This document shows, piece after piece, positions 43,887 through 51,622 of a stretch of 64,000 bases of DNA. Every line of letters begins with the position of its first letter. Within the stretch, counting starts at the first letter, position 1. A program made the position numbers and the translations under genes. A model generated the notes under the pieces. That model searched no databases. It saw nothing but the letters and a program-made list of their open reading frames with translations, and was not told where the DNA came from. The stretch is from positions 55,817 through 119,816 of the forward strand of contig NZ_RQTJ01000008.1 in assembly GCF_003858535.1 (NCBI RefSeq), written 5' to 3'. Origin of the DNA: Paenimyroides viscosum. GTDB taxonomy: Bacteria; Bacteroidota; Bacteroidia; Flavobacteriales; Flavobacteriaceae.

Positions 43887-44474
43887 ATGCTATTTAAGGG
43901 AGTACACCTGCAAGGTATTAAATCGGGAGAAATCACTTTGGCATTTCGTAAGTGGCAAAAGGTTTCCGTTAAAACCGGAAGCCTTTTGCATACATCTGTT
44001 GGTTTGCTCGAAATCGGCAAGATTGAAGCTGTAAGCGAAAATGATATAAGCGACAAAGAAGCAGTACAGGCAGGCTTTACGGAAAAAAAGCAGTTGCTAA
44101 AATCATTTACCCACAACAGCACAGGAACTATTTTTAAAATATCCGTTCGTTATCATGCCGAAGACCCACGAATTAAGTTGAGGGAGCAAACAGGATTGTC
44201 AGAACAGCAATTTGAAGAGTTAAAAGGTAGATTAGAGCGTTTAGACCTTTACAGTAAACAAGGTCATTGGACTGAAAAAATCCTGTTGACGATAAAAGAC
44301 AATCCCAATTTACACGCCATAGGTATTGCAAAATTGACAGGCTTTGAAAAAGAATGGCTAAAACTAAATATCCGAAAACTGAAAAATTTAGGCTTGACCA
44401 TAAGCCACAATGTAGGTTACCGGCTTTCTCCATTAGGAGAACATTTCATCGAAGAGCTAAAAGGCGAACAATAA
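43887..44474 (+). CDS. ASCH/PUA-like domain plus winged-helix protein
   Basis: The 195-residue protein has an N-terminal half with GIKSGEITLAFRKWQK, VGLLEIGKIEAV and DKEAVQAGF, resembling the ASCH domain that binds nucleic acids. The C-terminal half (ILLTIKDNPNLHAIGIAKLT; WLKLNIRKLKNLGLTISHNV) resembles a winged helix. It lies 2 bp after the oxidoreductase gene. An RNA- or DNA-binding role is inferred. Confidence 0.6.
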   Translation: MLFKGVHLQGIKSGEITLAFRKWQKVSVKTGSLLHTSVGLLEIGKIEAVSENDISDKEAVQAGFTEKKQLLKSFTHNSTGTIFKISVRYHAEDPRIKLREQTGLSEQQFEELKGRLERLDLYSKQGHWTEKILLTIKDNPNLHAIGIAKLTGFEKEWLKLNIRKLKNLGLTISHNVGYRLSPLGEHFIEELKGEQ

Positions 44475-44569
44475 AAACTTCCGCTAACATACAAGTCCGA
44501 ATTAACATAGCAAGACAGTGAAATTATTTTTTTCTATTTTTGTGTTGAAATTTTTAATCCATTACCATA

Positions 44570-44746
44570 ATGAATGAACTAATCGAAAAAATCAATGCGA
44601 GCTTTGAAACACTGAAAGCAGATGCTGAATTACAGGCTGAAAAAGGTAATAAAGCAGCAGGAACAAGAGCTCGTAAGGCTTCTCTTGAATTGGAGAAACT
44701 TTTAAAAGAATTCAGAAAGGCATCTTTGGAAGCTTCTAAAGCTTAA
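44570..44746 (+). CDS. Histone H1-like small basic protein, copy 2
   Basis: The 58-residue protein begins MNELIEKINASFETLKADAE and is otherwise the same as copy 1 apart from the last residue; the differences are at residues 12, 14 and 58. Third-codon positions differ more often than the protein, so the copies have been kept under selection. A terminator follows at 44754. Confidence 0.85.
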   Translation: MNELIEKINASFETLKADAELQAEKGNKAAGTRARKASLELEKLLKEFRKASLEASKA

Positions 44747-44753
44747 AACAATA

Positions 44754-44776
44754 AACCCTCCAAATTTCGGAGGGTT
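44754..44776. terminator. Bidirectional terminator between histone-like gene 2 and ORF6N gene
   Basis: AACCCTCC / GGAGGGTT hairpin followed by ATTTG, between convergent genes ending at 44746 and 44782. Confidence 0.75.
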
Positions 44777-44781
44777 ATTTG

Positions 44782-45660
44782 TTATAGATTTAAAAGTTGA
44801 AGCATTCTGGCTACTTCAATATCCATTCTCGAAAAGGCAAACCATTTTTTGCCAAGGTCTTTGAGTGATGCCCCGATATGATAAAGTTCGGTATCATCAA
44901 TAATTAAAAAACGGTCGTGAGCATCGGAAAATAATTCAATTTCAATCAGCGGATATTGGCTATTGTATCGTTGTAAATCCAACCTTAACTGATTGCTGAT
45001 GTTTTTTGTGTAAATCACAGCGGTAACACCATCATTACGTTTGCCTAATAAAGTAAGTACCGTATCATCCACATAATTATCCAACAGGATAATGGAGGTT
45101 TTTGCACTTCGGATAATATCGGAAACAAAGGCATAGGCATCAAAAATTTGTCCGTTATAGAAAACACCTTTTTCGCAGTGAAGCTTGTCGCTTTCCAAAG
45201 CCTTAAAGATTTCTTCAAATTTTTGGTCAGCTTCTAATTGCCTTAGTTCTATTTTATCTAAGCGATGAAATAAAGCAGCATTACTGATTAGCACTTTTCG
45301 CATTTCTACGAAAGCATTCATTATTTCAATACTCACTCTAATAGCAACGGTACTTTTTAATACACCGGAAAGCATTGCTATTCCTTGTTCCGTAAATACA
45401 AAGGGTAAGTATTTTCGGTGTTGACCTCTTCCTATGTTTAAGGTCACAAATTGTGACCTTAAAACTTCCCATTCTTCGGAAGTGAGCTGAAAGCAGAAAT
45501 TTTCGGGAAAACGCTCTGCATTACGTTTTACTGCCTGATTGAAAACTTTGGTTTCTACCTGATAGATATTGGCGAGATCGGTATCCAGCATTACCTGTTT
45601 CCCTCTGATGCTGTAAATTCTGTTTTCTATTTCTTTTTGAGGAATAATATTGCTATTCAT
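44782..45660 (-). CDS. ORF6N-domain protein with phospholipase D-like C-terminus
   Basis: The 292-residue protein has an ORF6N DNA-binding domain at about 10-120 (VMLDTDLANIYQVETKVFNQ; NAERFPENFCFQLT; TEQGIAMLSGVLKS). The C-terminal half (IIRSAKTSIILLDNYVDDTV; DAHDRFLIIDDTELYHIGAS) resembles one PLD/HKD-type half with a degenerate H-x-K (HDRF...). Its ATG overlaps the topB stop (TAATG), so it is in the topB operon. ORF6N proteins are common on phages and ICEs; the role here is unknown. Confidence 0.85.
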   Translation of the reverse strand: MNSNIIPQKEIENRIYSIRGKQVMLDTDLANIYQVETKVFNQAVKRNAERFPENFCFQLTSEEWEVLRSQFVTLNIGRGQHRKYLPFVFTEQGIAMLSGVLKSTVAIRVSIEIMNAFVEMRKVLISNAALFHRLDKIELRQLEADQKFEEIFKALESDKLHCEKGVFYNGQIFDAYAFVSDIIRSAKTSIILLDNYVDDTVLTLLGKRNDGVTAVIYTKNISNQLRLDLQRYNSQYPLIEIELFSDAHDRFLIIDDTELYHIGASLKDLGKKWFAFSRMDIEVARMLQLLNL

Positions 45661-47744
45661 TATTTCCGTTTAGGTTTATTCTTTTCAAATTCAAAAGAGG
45701 TACTGTAATCATCATTCAATACGATATAAGCATCGAATTTCTTTCCGGCTTTGCTTTTCATTCCTTTGATGAGATTAGTTTTTCTGTTATCGACAAGGTT
45801 TTCAATATCGGCTATGCTGATTTGTACACCACAAATGTTACGGAACTGAACCCAGCCACATACTTCATCTGAACATTTCACAATCTTATCACGGATAATC
45901 AATTGTTGGCTTTTGCATTTCGGGCAAACCAATTTAGGTAGATTGCTTTGAGCAATGGAAGTTTGCAGTAGTTCATCGGTAATTGTGGAAGCGTATTGCT
46001 CCATTTCCTTTTGAAACGCTCCTGCATCCGCTTCGTTGTTTTCTATTTTCTGCAATGCGAGTTCCCATTCGGCAGTCATTGCCACGTCCACAATTTTTCT
46101 TTCTTTAACCAATTCATATACCTGCAACCCTTTTTCTGTAGGGATTAATGATTTCTTTTCCCGCTGAATATAGTTACGGGTAAACAAGGTTTCGATGATG
46201 GCGGCTCTTGTAGCCGGAGTGCCGATACCGATATTTTGCAAGGCTTCCCGTTCATCTTCATTTTCGATTTCTTTTCCGGCACTTTCCATAGCCGATAAAA
46301 GTCCCGCTTCGGTATAAAGTACTGGCGGTTTGGTTTTCTTTTCAAGAACTGTAGCATCATTTATTTTAAGTTCATCGCCAGCTTTCAGTTCGGGTAGGTC
46401 TTGGATAGCTTCGGTATCTTCATCAGAAAAACTGCCTTTAATGGCTCTCCAACCTGCTTCGATAATCTTACAGCCTTTTGTGGTAAAATCATAATGGGTT
46501 ACCTGTAAAGTAACATCAGTTATCTCTTTGGTGCAGGCTTGTGAAAGGGCTTCAAGCAAGCGAAAGGCAATCATATCATAAATTGCATTTTCCTTTACAT
46601 TTAATGCTGATGGTGTTTTGTCTGTAATTAGTAACCCGTGATGGTCTGTTACACGCAAATCATTTACGATGCGTTTATTAAAACGTCCCCATTTCATTTT
46701 GGTTACAGCTTGCTTACAGGTTTCTCTGTCTTGCAAGGATCTTACAAGATTTGGAATTTCTGCCCACATATCTTCGGGAATGTGTTTGCTTCCTGTACGT
46801 GGATAGGTAATAAACTTCTTTTCGTAAAGGCTTTGAGCAATATTAAGCGTTTCTTCAGCTGACAGGCCCAGTTTTTTATTGGCTTCTTTTTGCAATCCCG
46901 TAAGGTCAAACAATAAAGGTGGTTGTTCTGTAACGCTTTTGGTTTCTACGGATGTAACTGTCGCATTATTGCTTCGTTGAATGGATTTTAGTGTGTCATC
47001 AGCCAATTTTTGATCTTCCCATTTAGTTTTGGAAAGACTTTTAAAATCTATCAGTTCTTTGTGGTGCAATAACTGTATCTGCCAGTATTTCTTTACTGAG
47101 AAATTTTTGTTTTCCAGATAGCGTTTGCATATCAAAGCCAATGTAGGTGTCTGAACTCTACCAAGCGAATAGATACCGTTTCCTGCGGCTATAGAAAGTG
47201 CCTGTGTAGCGTTGATACCTACAAGCCAATCGGCACGGCTTCTGCCTTGTGCTGCCTGATACAATCCATCAAATTCTTTTCCGGATTTCAGATTATCAAA
47301 GCCTTGTTTGATGGCTTTTTCGGTAAGTGAACTAATCCAAAGCCTTTCAAAAGGTTTATTGGATTTGAGATATTCATAGATATAGCGAAATATGAGTTCG
47401 CCCTCACGACCTGCATCTGTAGCTACAATAATGCTATCACTCTTATTAAAAAGCTGTTCAATAATTTTCAATTGTTTTAATGCTCCTGTATCGGCGGTAT
47501 AGCTTTTGTCTTTTTTGACTTTACGAACGGTCAGTATAAATGGATTAGGCAATATTGGTAAAGTTTCTTTTTGGAATCCTGAAATTCCATAATCTTCCGG
47601 CATTCCCAATCCGATTAAATGACCGAATGCCCAGGTAACAAAATAACCGTTACCTGTCAGGTATCCGTCCTTTTTATCGGATGCTCCCAACAGGCTGGCT
47701 ATTTCTCTTGCTACACTTGGTTTTTCTGCAATGATTGTCTTCAT
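45660..47744 (-). CDS. topB: DNA topoisomerase III
   Basis: The 694-residue protein has the Toprim start MKTIIAEKPSVAREIASLLG, the acidic metal site in VATDAGREGELIFRYIYEY, and the catalytic tyrosine in FITYPRTGSKHIPEDMW near residue 320. A C-terminal zinc-finger-like CPKCKSQQ...CSDEVCGW follows. In CTnDOT the corresponding protein (Exc) is part of the excision operon. It lies 6 bp after the DUF3945 gene. It relaxes supercoiled DNA during element processing. Confidence 0.93.
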   Translation of the reverse strand: MKTIIAEKPSVAREIASLLGASDKKDGYLTGNGYFVTWAFGHLIGLGMPEDYGISGFQKETLPILPNPFILTVRKVKKDKSYTADTGALKQLKIIEQLFNKSDSIIVATDAGREGELIFRYIYEYLKSNKPFERLWISSLTEKAIKQGFDNLKSGKEFDGLYQAAQGRSRADWLVGINATQALSIAAGNGIYSLGRVQTPTLALICKRYLENKNFSVKKYWQIQLLHHKELIDFKSLSKTKWEDQKLADDTLKSIQRSNNATVTSVETKSVTEQPPLLFDLTGLQKEANKKLGLSAEETLNIAQSLYEKKFITYPRTGSKHIPEDMWAEIPNLVRSLQDRETCKQAVTKMKWGRFNKRIVNDLRVTDHHGLLITDKTPSALNVKENAIYDMIAFRLLEALSQACTKEITDVTLQVTHYDFTTKGCKIIEAGWRAIKGSFSDEDTEAIQDLPELKAGDELKINDATVLEKKTKPPVLYTEAGLLSAMESAGKEIENEDEREALQNIGIGTPATRAAIIETLFTRNYIQREKKSLIPTEKGLQVYELVKERKIVDVAMTAEWELALQKIENNEADAGAFQKEMEQYASTITDELLQTSIAQSNLPKLVCPKCKSQQLIIRDKIVKCSDEVCGWVQFRNICGVQISIADIENLVDNRKTNLIKGMKSKAGKKFDAYIVLNDDYSTSFEFEKNKPKRK

Positions 47745-47750
47745 ATTTGT

Positions 47751-49235
47751 TTACATTTTTCTTCCTTTGGATTTTGCAGGAGCTTTTGGTTTTTCTTGTT
47801 GTTCCTGCTGCTTTTTGTCTTTTGGAGTTTGCTGTCCTTTTTGTAAAGGTTCTTTAAGGTTTTTGGTCGCTTCATTGGTTTTACCTTCAGAATTAACCGC
47901 AGTTTGTGTTTTATGGGCTTCGGTCGGTTGTGTACGTTCCTTATATTGGTTAGGAAATTCAAATCCTGTTTTTCCACTTTCCTTATTGTAAGTGATGTAC
48001 CCGTTGTATTCCTTACCTTTTTTATCGACTAAGCCACTGACATAAATTGTTTGACCGTCTTTGAATTTGTTGTACTGCTCATTGTCCAGTTCTTTACCTC
48101 TGAATGTTTTCGGAGCTTCCTGTGATTGACCTTGCTCTTTAGCTTGTGATTGTTGAGTGCTCTCTGTTTGCTTGTTTCCCTGAGCTTGCTGATTGGTATT
48201 GCTTCTGTCAAACATAAATTCGACATAACGTTTGTCCGCATTGAACTGTACCGTTGCGTCAAACTCAGTTCCTTTTTTAGAAATCATTCCTTCTAACTGA
48301 AGTGGTTTTCCTTCCATCAGCGTTTGCTTCTGGGTATCGTCCAATTTTACTCCTTTGATTTCATCCGGGATTTTTATAAAATCCGTACGCAATGCAACCA
48401 ATTCATTAGTCAATCTGTCCACACTGACAATGGAGGGCATCATTTCTCCTGTTTTGGTATTTTTCAGATCAACCACACGTCCCATATTACCAGATTCAAG
48501 CAGATTTTTTTTGTCTTCATCGGTGAACTTATGCCCAAAAAATTCAAAGTTAAGATTGGGTTCTTTACGAATACCGTGTACCGCAGCTACTACTTTTCCT
48601 TCCTGATTTGTTTGTAAGGATAAACGAGCATCCGTACGAACAATAGCACCATCAAGGTTCACGCTTACAGGAACGAGTTCGTTGGTTTTATACCCCTTTA
48701 ATAAAGGATCTAAAAGGTTCATTTTTTCAAGGCGTTCTTTGCCTAATCCGAGATTGTTCATGGTTTCCCAATCAATCTGTTCCGGCTTAAAGCGGTATTC
48801 GCTTGTTTCCGGTGTTGTTTGTGGTGTTGTTTCCATATTATTTTGATTTTCTTGTTTACTGTCTTGTTGCGCTACCGTTTTCACCTCATGTTCCTTCATT
48901 ACTTTTTCACCTTCGGGAGTTGGCTTATCTACCTGCTTCTGCATTTCATTTGCCATATCAATAGCGATAGGTGCAGGAACTTTGAAAAAGGAAAAGTTTG
49001 TAGGGTTCTTTAACTGGCTGAGAAAATTGGAAAAGAAGTTGGAAAAGAAATCGCCACTTTTGTCTACATGCATAAATTTACTTTGATTCTTTTTGTCAGG
49101 ATCAACGGTTACCATTTTTCCATTTTCATCGATGCTCTTTACAGCCTGGATTTTCTTTTTCTCTTTATCCAGAACCAGCAGTATGTCCGATAATTGTTCC
49201 GGGACGTTCTGTTTGTCTATTGTTTGCTCACTCAT
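47751..49235 (-). CDS. DUF4099/DUF3945 protein
   Basis: The 494-residue protein begins MSEQTIDKQNVPEQLSDILL. A DUF4099-like region (YRFKPEQIDWETMNNLGLGK; LDPLLKGYKTNELVPVSVN) is followed by two DUF3945-type repeats (VKLDDTQKQTLMEGKPLQLE; KELDNEQYNKFKDGQTIYVS) and a long K/Q-rich tail. It stands between the HTH genes and topB, matching orf3 of the CTnDOT excision operon. Function unknown. The phased-GGC promoter lies 30-100 bp upstream of the start. Confidence 0.85.
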   Translation of the reverse strand: MSEQTIDKQNVPEQLSDILLVLDKEKKKIQAVKSIDENGKMVTVDPDKKNQSKFMHVDKSGDFFSNFFSNFLSQLKNPTNFSFFKVPAPIAIDMANEMQKQVDKPTPEGEKVMKEHEVKTVAQQDSKQENQNNMETTPQTTPETSEYRFKPEQIDWETMNNLGLGKERLEKMNLLDPLLKGYKTNELVPVSVNLDGAIVRTDARLSLQTNQEGKVVAAVHGIRKEPNLNFEFFGHKFTDEDKKNLLESGNMGRVVDLKNTKTGEMMPSIVSVDRLTNELVALRTDFIKIPDEIKGVKLDDTQKQTLMEGKPLQLEGMISKKGTEFDATVQFNADKRYVEFMFDRSNTNQQAQGNKQTESTQQSQAKEQGQSQEAPKTFRGKELDNEQYNKFKDGQTIYVSGLVDKKGKEYNGYITYNKESGKTGFEFPNQYKERTQPTEAHKTQTAVNSEGKTNEATKNLKEPLQKGQQTPKDKKQQEQQEKPKAPAKSKGRKM

Positions 49236-49261
49236 ATCTTTAATATTTTGAAGTTCAGTGC

Positions 49262-49331
49262 CGAAAGTAAAAGAAGTATTGGCTGTTTTGCATCAAGTGG
49301 CCGTCAAAGGCAGCATTTGGCGTTCATTGGC
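49262..49331 (-). promoter_or_regulatory. Phased GGC array plus -7 box: candidate DUF3945-topB promoter
   Basis: GGC at 49299, 49309, 49319 and 49329. In the gene direction TACTTTCG lies at 49269-49262, 32 nt after the last triplet. It lies in the 98-bp gap between the HTH gene (stop at 49334) and DUF3945 (start 49235), so these genes can be expressed separately from the HTH genes. Confidence 0.65.
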
Positions 49332-49333
49332 GT

Positions 49334-49615
49334 TCATTTAGTAAAACTTTCCCTGATGAATTGATGTACATCGGATAATTTGTAATACAATTTACCGCTG
49401 ATAGTATAATAGCGTAGCTTGCCAATTGTACGGTAACGTTGCAGGGAGCGATTACTTATTTTAAGCATCTGCATTAAATCCTGATTATCGAGCAATTCCT
49501 CTCCATCAATACTGTTGCGTTGCTTTTGTAAATCATCAATATGTTCGCTAAGCATATCAAAGCGATCCATAATGCGTTCCATCCATGCCAAAAATTCCAT
49601 TCTATCAATATTCAT
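49334..49615 (-). CDS. Small HTH protein, Xis2d-like candidate activator
   Basis: The 93-residue protein contains DNQDLMQMLKISNRSLQRYR and TIGKLRYYTISGKLYYKLSD, the excisionase/MerR-like winged-HTH pattern. With its upstream neighbour it takes the place of Xis2c/Xis2d in CTnDOT, small proteins needed for excision and reported to activate transfer operons. It is my best candidate, with its neighbour, for binding the phased GGC arrays; direct binding is not shown. Its stop lies 3 bp from the array at 49299-49331. Confidence 0.8.
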   Translation of the reverse strand: MNIDRMEFLAWMERIMDRFDMLSEHIDDLQKQRNSIDGEELLDNQDLMQMLKISNRSLQRYRTIGKLRYYTISGKLYYKLSDVHQFIRESFTK

Positions 49616-49640
49616 AGGGATATTCTTTAAGGGTTTATAC

Positions 49641-49994
49641 CTATCTTTTATCTGCCTTTAGTTTTCTGCCTTTCTCGATATAGCTTTTTCCTTTTGCCAT
49701 AAGCTCCTCAACATATTCATTGCTGCTTTGTATAGCATTGGCATTGAGCATATCCTTTATAGCTCCAATGGTGTAGAAATACTGACCGTAGATTTTTGAA
49801 TAAGCTATTTCACCTTTGGTACGCATACGCCATAAAGTCTTTTCACTGATATGCAGGTATTGGCATACCTCATGGTTGTTAAGCCATAAATCATCATAAC
49901 TGGTATTATCTAATCTTTTCAGATACTCGGCAATGGCATTGATACGACTGTTAAGCTGTTTCCATGCTTCCTCTTCGATAGTTATTATTTTCAT
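49641..49994 (-). CDS. Small HTH protein, Xis2c-like candidate activator
   Basis: The product is 117 residues from the ATG at 49994 (MKIITIEEEAWKQLNSRINA); the open frame reaches 50060, but that extension looks non-coding. The HTH part is LNNHEVCQYLHISEKTLWRM followed by RTKGEIAYSKIYGQYFYTIG, the same winged-HTH design as the next gene, 25 bp downstream. The two probably form one transcript, perhaps under RteC control as in CTnDOT. Confidence 0.8.
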   Translation of the reverse strand: MKIITIEEEAWKQLNSRINAIAEYLKRLDNTSYDDLWLNNHEVCQYLHISEKTLWRMRTKGEIAYSKIYGQYFYTIGAIKDMLNANAIQSSNEYVEELMAKGKSYIEKGRKLKADKR

Positions 49995-50208
49995 CTTACA
50001 ATAGTTTATAATGGCAAAATTGAAGAGTACTTTTTGAAAAATCGTGCAAGGAAAAGCCAAGGATCAAGCAAGAAATAATGTTAAAAATGAATATTTAACA
50101 AATTTTAACTTTTTTATTATCGATTGATATAGAGGTTGTTGAGATTGTATTTATCTCATTTAATAATTTGGATATTGGTAGTATATATCTAACTACTTGG
50201 CAAGAAAA

Positions 50209-50238
50209 AACGGGTGGATTTAAACAAAACCACCCGTT
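50209..50238 (-). terminator. Terminator after rteC
   Basis: AACGGGTGG / CCACCCGTT stem 21 bp beyond the rteC stop in the direction of transcription, with a T-rich tail on the minus strand. Confidence 0.75.
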
Positions 50239-50259
50239 ATCTCTGTAAAATGCACTTCA

Positions 50260-51111
50260 TTAAGATTCTTTATCCATATATTGCTCAAGAGAATTTTTAA
50301 GATGATTCAGAAATGAAGCTCTATCTCCTGCACGGTCCTTCATTCTGTGAAAAGCATGATGAATGTCTCCAAGTTGCACATTGAACAGTTCCTGGGCTAT
50401 TGCGCTTAACTTTGTTAAACTAATACGTCCATTTGAAACTGATGCTGAAGCATACAATGCATAAATCAATTCAATAAGGGCACTCTTAGAATCTGTCCAG
50501 TGAATATCACTATTATCCAAAATAAGATTTACAGTTGACGGTCCTTCCTGTGCATTGTTGCAAATTTTTGAATTCAAATAAAAGTATAGATTTTCGTTTG
50601 CTATGATTCTTGCAGTTTTATAATCATAGTAAGTAGAAAAATGAGTGTCAATCTCAAAAACAAAGCTATTTAGACCATCATAGAAATTTATATTTCCTAA
50701 TCTGAAGTAAATATTATCTTTATCAACTCTACCTGATTTGTAATACCGATAAAAATCTGATATAAGAATGTGGTCTTTGAATTCTTTATTCAACTTTTTC
50801 ATTTGGTTTGAATAATAGTTTAAATAAAGTTGACCATCACTAACGGGGCAGGTAGTTTCAATTCTTGATACCTTATTGTAATATACAATTTTGCCCAAAA
50901 TCTGAGGTTTAATTCTTTTGAAGAAATCTATTTCTTCATTTTCTTTAGCGAAACCATGTTTTAATACATCCATCTTTAGTTGATGGAGTAATTCTTGTAG
51001 GTAACCTATCATTTTATAACACTCTTCAATAATGTTATCCGTAGATAAGGCAACTTTTCTTTCTTCTTTTTGTATCTGTGACAATACATCTTTGTAAATA
51101 AATTTAGCCAT
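50260..51111 (-). CDS. rteC: RteC-type regulator of element excision
   Basis: The 283-residue protein begins MAKFIYKDVLSQIQKEERKV. It has an N-terminal four-helix-type region (CYKMIGYLQELLHQLKMDVL), a central part (FFKRIKPQILGKIVYYNKVS) and a C-terminal HTH-like region (ISLTKLSAIAQELFNVQLGD). This is the RteC family, which in CTnDOT activates the excision operon after tetracycline induction. No rteA/rteB two-component pair or tetQ gene is in the window, so the inducing signal is unknown. Confidence 0.9.
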   Translation of the reverse strand: MAKFIYKDVLSQIQKEERKVALSTDNIIEECYKMIGYLQELLHQLKMDVLKHGFAKENEEIDFFKRIKPQILGKIVYYNKVSRIETTCPVSDGQLYLNYYSNQMKKLNKEFKDHILISDFYRYYKSGRVDKDNIYFRLGNINFYDGLNSFVFEIDTHFSTYYDYKTARIIANENLYFYLNSKICNNAQEGPSTVNLILDNSDIHWTDSKSALIELIYALYASASVSNGRISLTKLSAIAQELFNVQLGDIHHAFHRMKDRAGDRASFLNHLKNSLEQYMDKES

Positions 51112-51160
51112 GATAAAAACATTTAAGTGAATAATATTTCAAACACTTAACTTAATTTTA

Positions 51161-51180
51161 TTTTCCTTGATTGGAGATAT
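51161..51180. promoter_or_regulatory. Palindromic motif, copy 7, before rteC
   Basis: TTTTCCTTGATTGGAGATAT on the plus strand; the rteC-sense strand reads ATATCTCCAATCAAGGAAAA followed by TAAAAT. It lies about 50 nt upstream of the rteC ATG. Confidence 0.4.
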
Positions 51181-51300
51181 ATTTATATGTTTTTTATGAC
51201 TTTACTATTTTGAATTTTAATCAAAATCAATATAAACCACAATTATATTTGATTTTAAATGCTTTGTAATTACTTTTCAACATTATGTTTTTAAAACAAC

Positions 51301-51320
51301 AATTCCTCAATCGAGGAATA
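51301..51320. promoter_or_regulatory. Palindromic motif, copy 8
   Basis: ATTCCTC-AATC-GAGGAAT, perfect 7-bp arms (51302-51319). It lies about 190 bp upstream of rteC and may be a second operator. Confidence 0.4.
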
Positions 51321-51622
51321 TATTTTAAAGAATAATTCTGTCAGTAAAAGACTTATGCTCATAGTAATTCTATACAAACGTTAGTTTTTAGAAATTACAT
51401 GAATAAATGATGGTGGTTTTCGGAATAGAAATAGAGTAATTGAGGAGGGGACATTTTTCCTTGATAAAATGAAAATCCGGATTAATAGAATTTATTCTAA
51501 ATTTTATATCTTTGTGTATTGATTTACAAGGAAATTGAAAGAGCTCTAATGAATTTAGAACCATTACCAAATCGTTACTGATAGCGATTTTTAATTTCTT
51601 AATCTATTATCTATAAGCTACT

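Larger units (their letters stand above)
51112..51622. other. Intergenic stretch at the likely right end of the ICE
   Basis: It has no supported gene. It holds the palindromic motif of rteC (51161-51180) and a perfect palindrome (51301-51320). Sequence style changes across it from element to the AT-rich restriction gene. I found no tRNA, integrase or clear att repeat. Confidence 0.4.

Noticed and set aside
49641..50060. Longer start for the Xis2c-like gene at 50060
   Set aside because: The extra 22 residues are hydrophobic and unlike the family; the ATG at 49994 gives the usual length.
50140..50230. Plus-strand stretch reading LDIGSIYLTTWQEK, like the HTH remnant at 11094
   Set aside because: The similarity covers only a dozen residues, there is no start codon in frame, and the region ends in the rteC terminator.
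51388..51570. 60-residue minus-strand frame upstream of rteC
   Set aside because: No recognised motif, AT-rich chance frame in an intergenic stretch.
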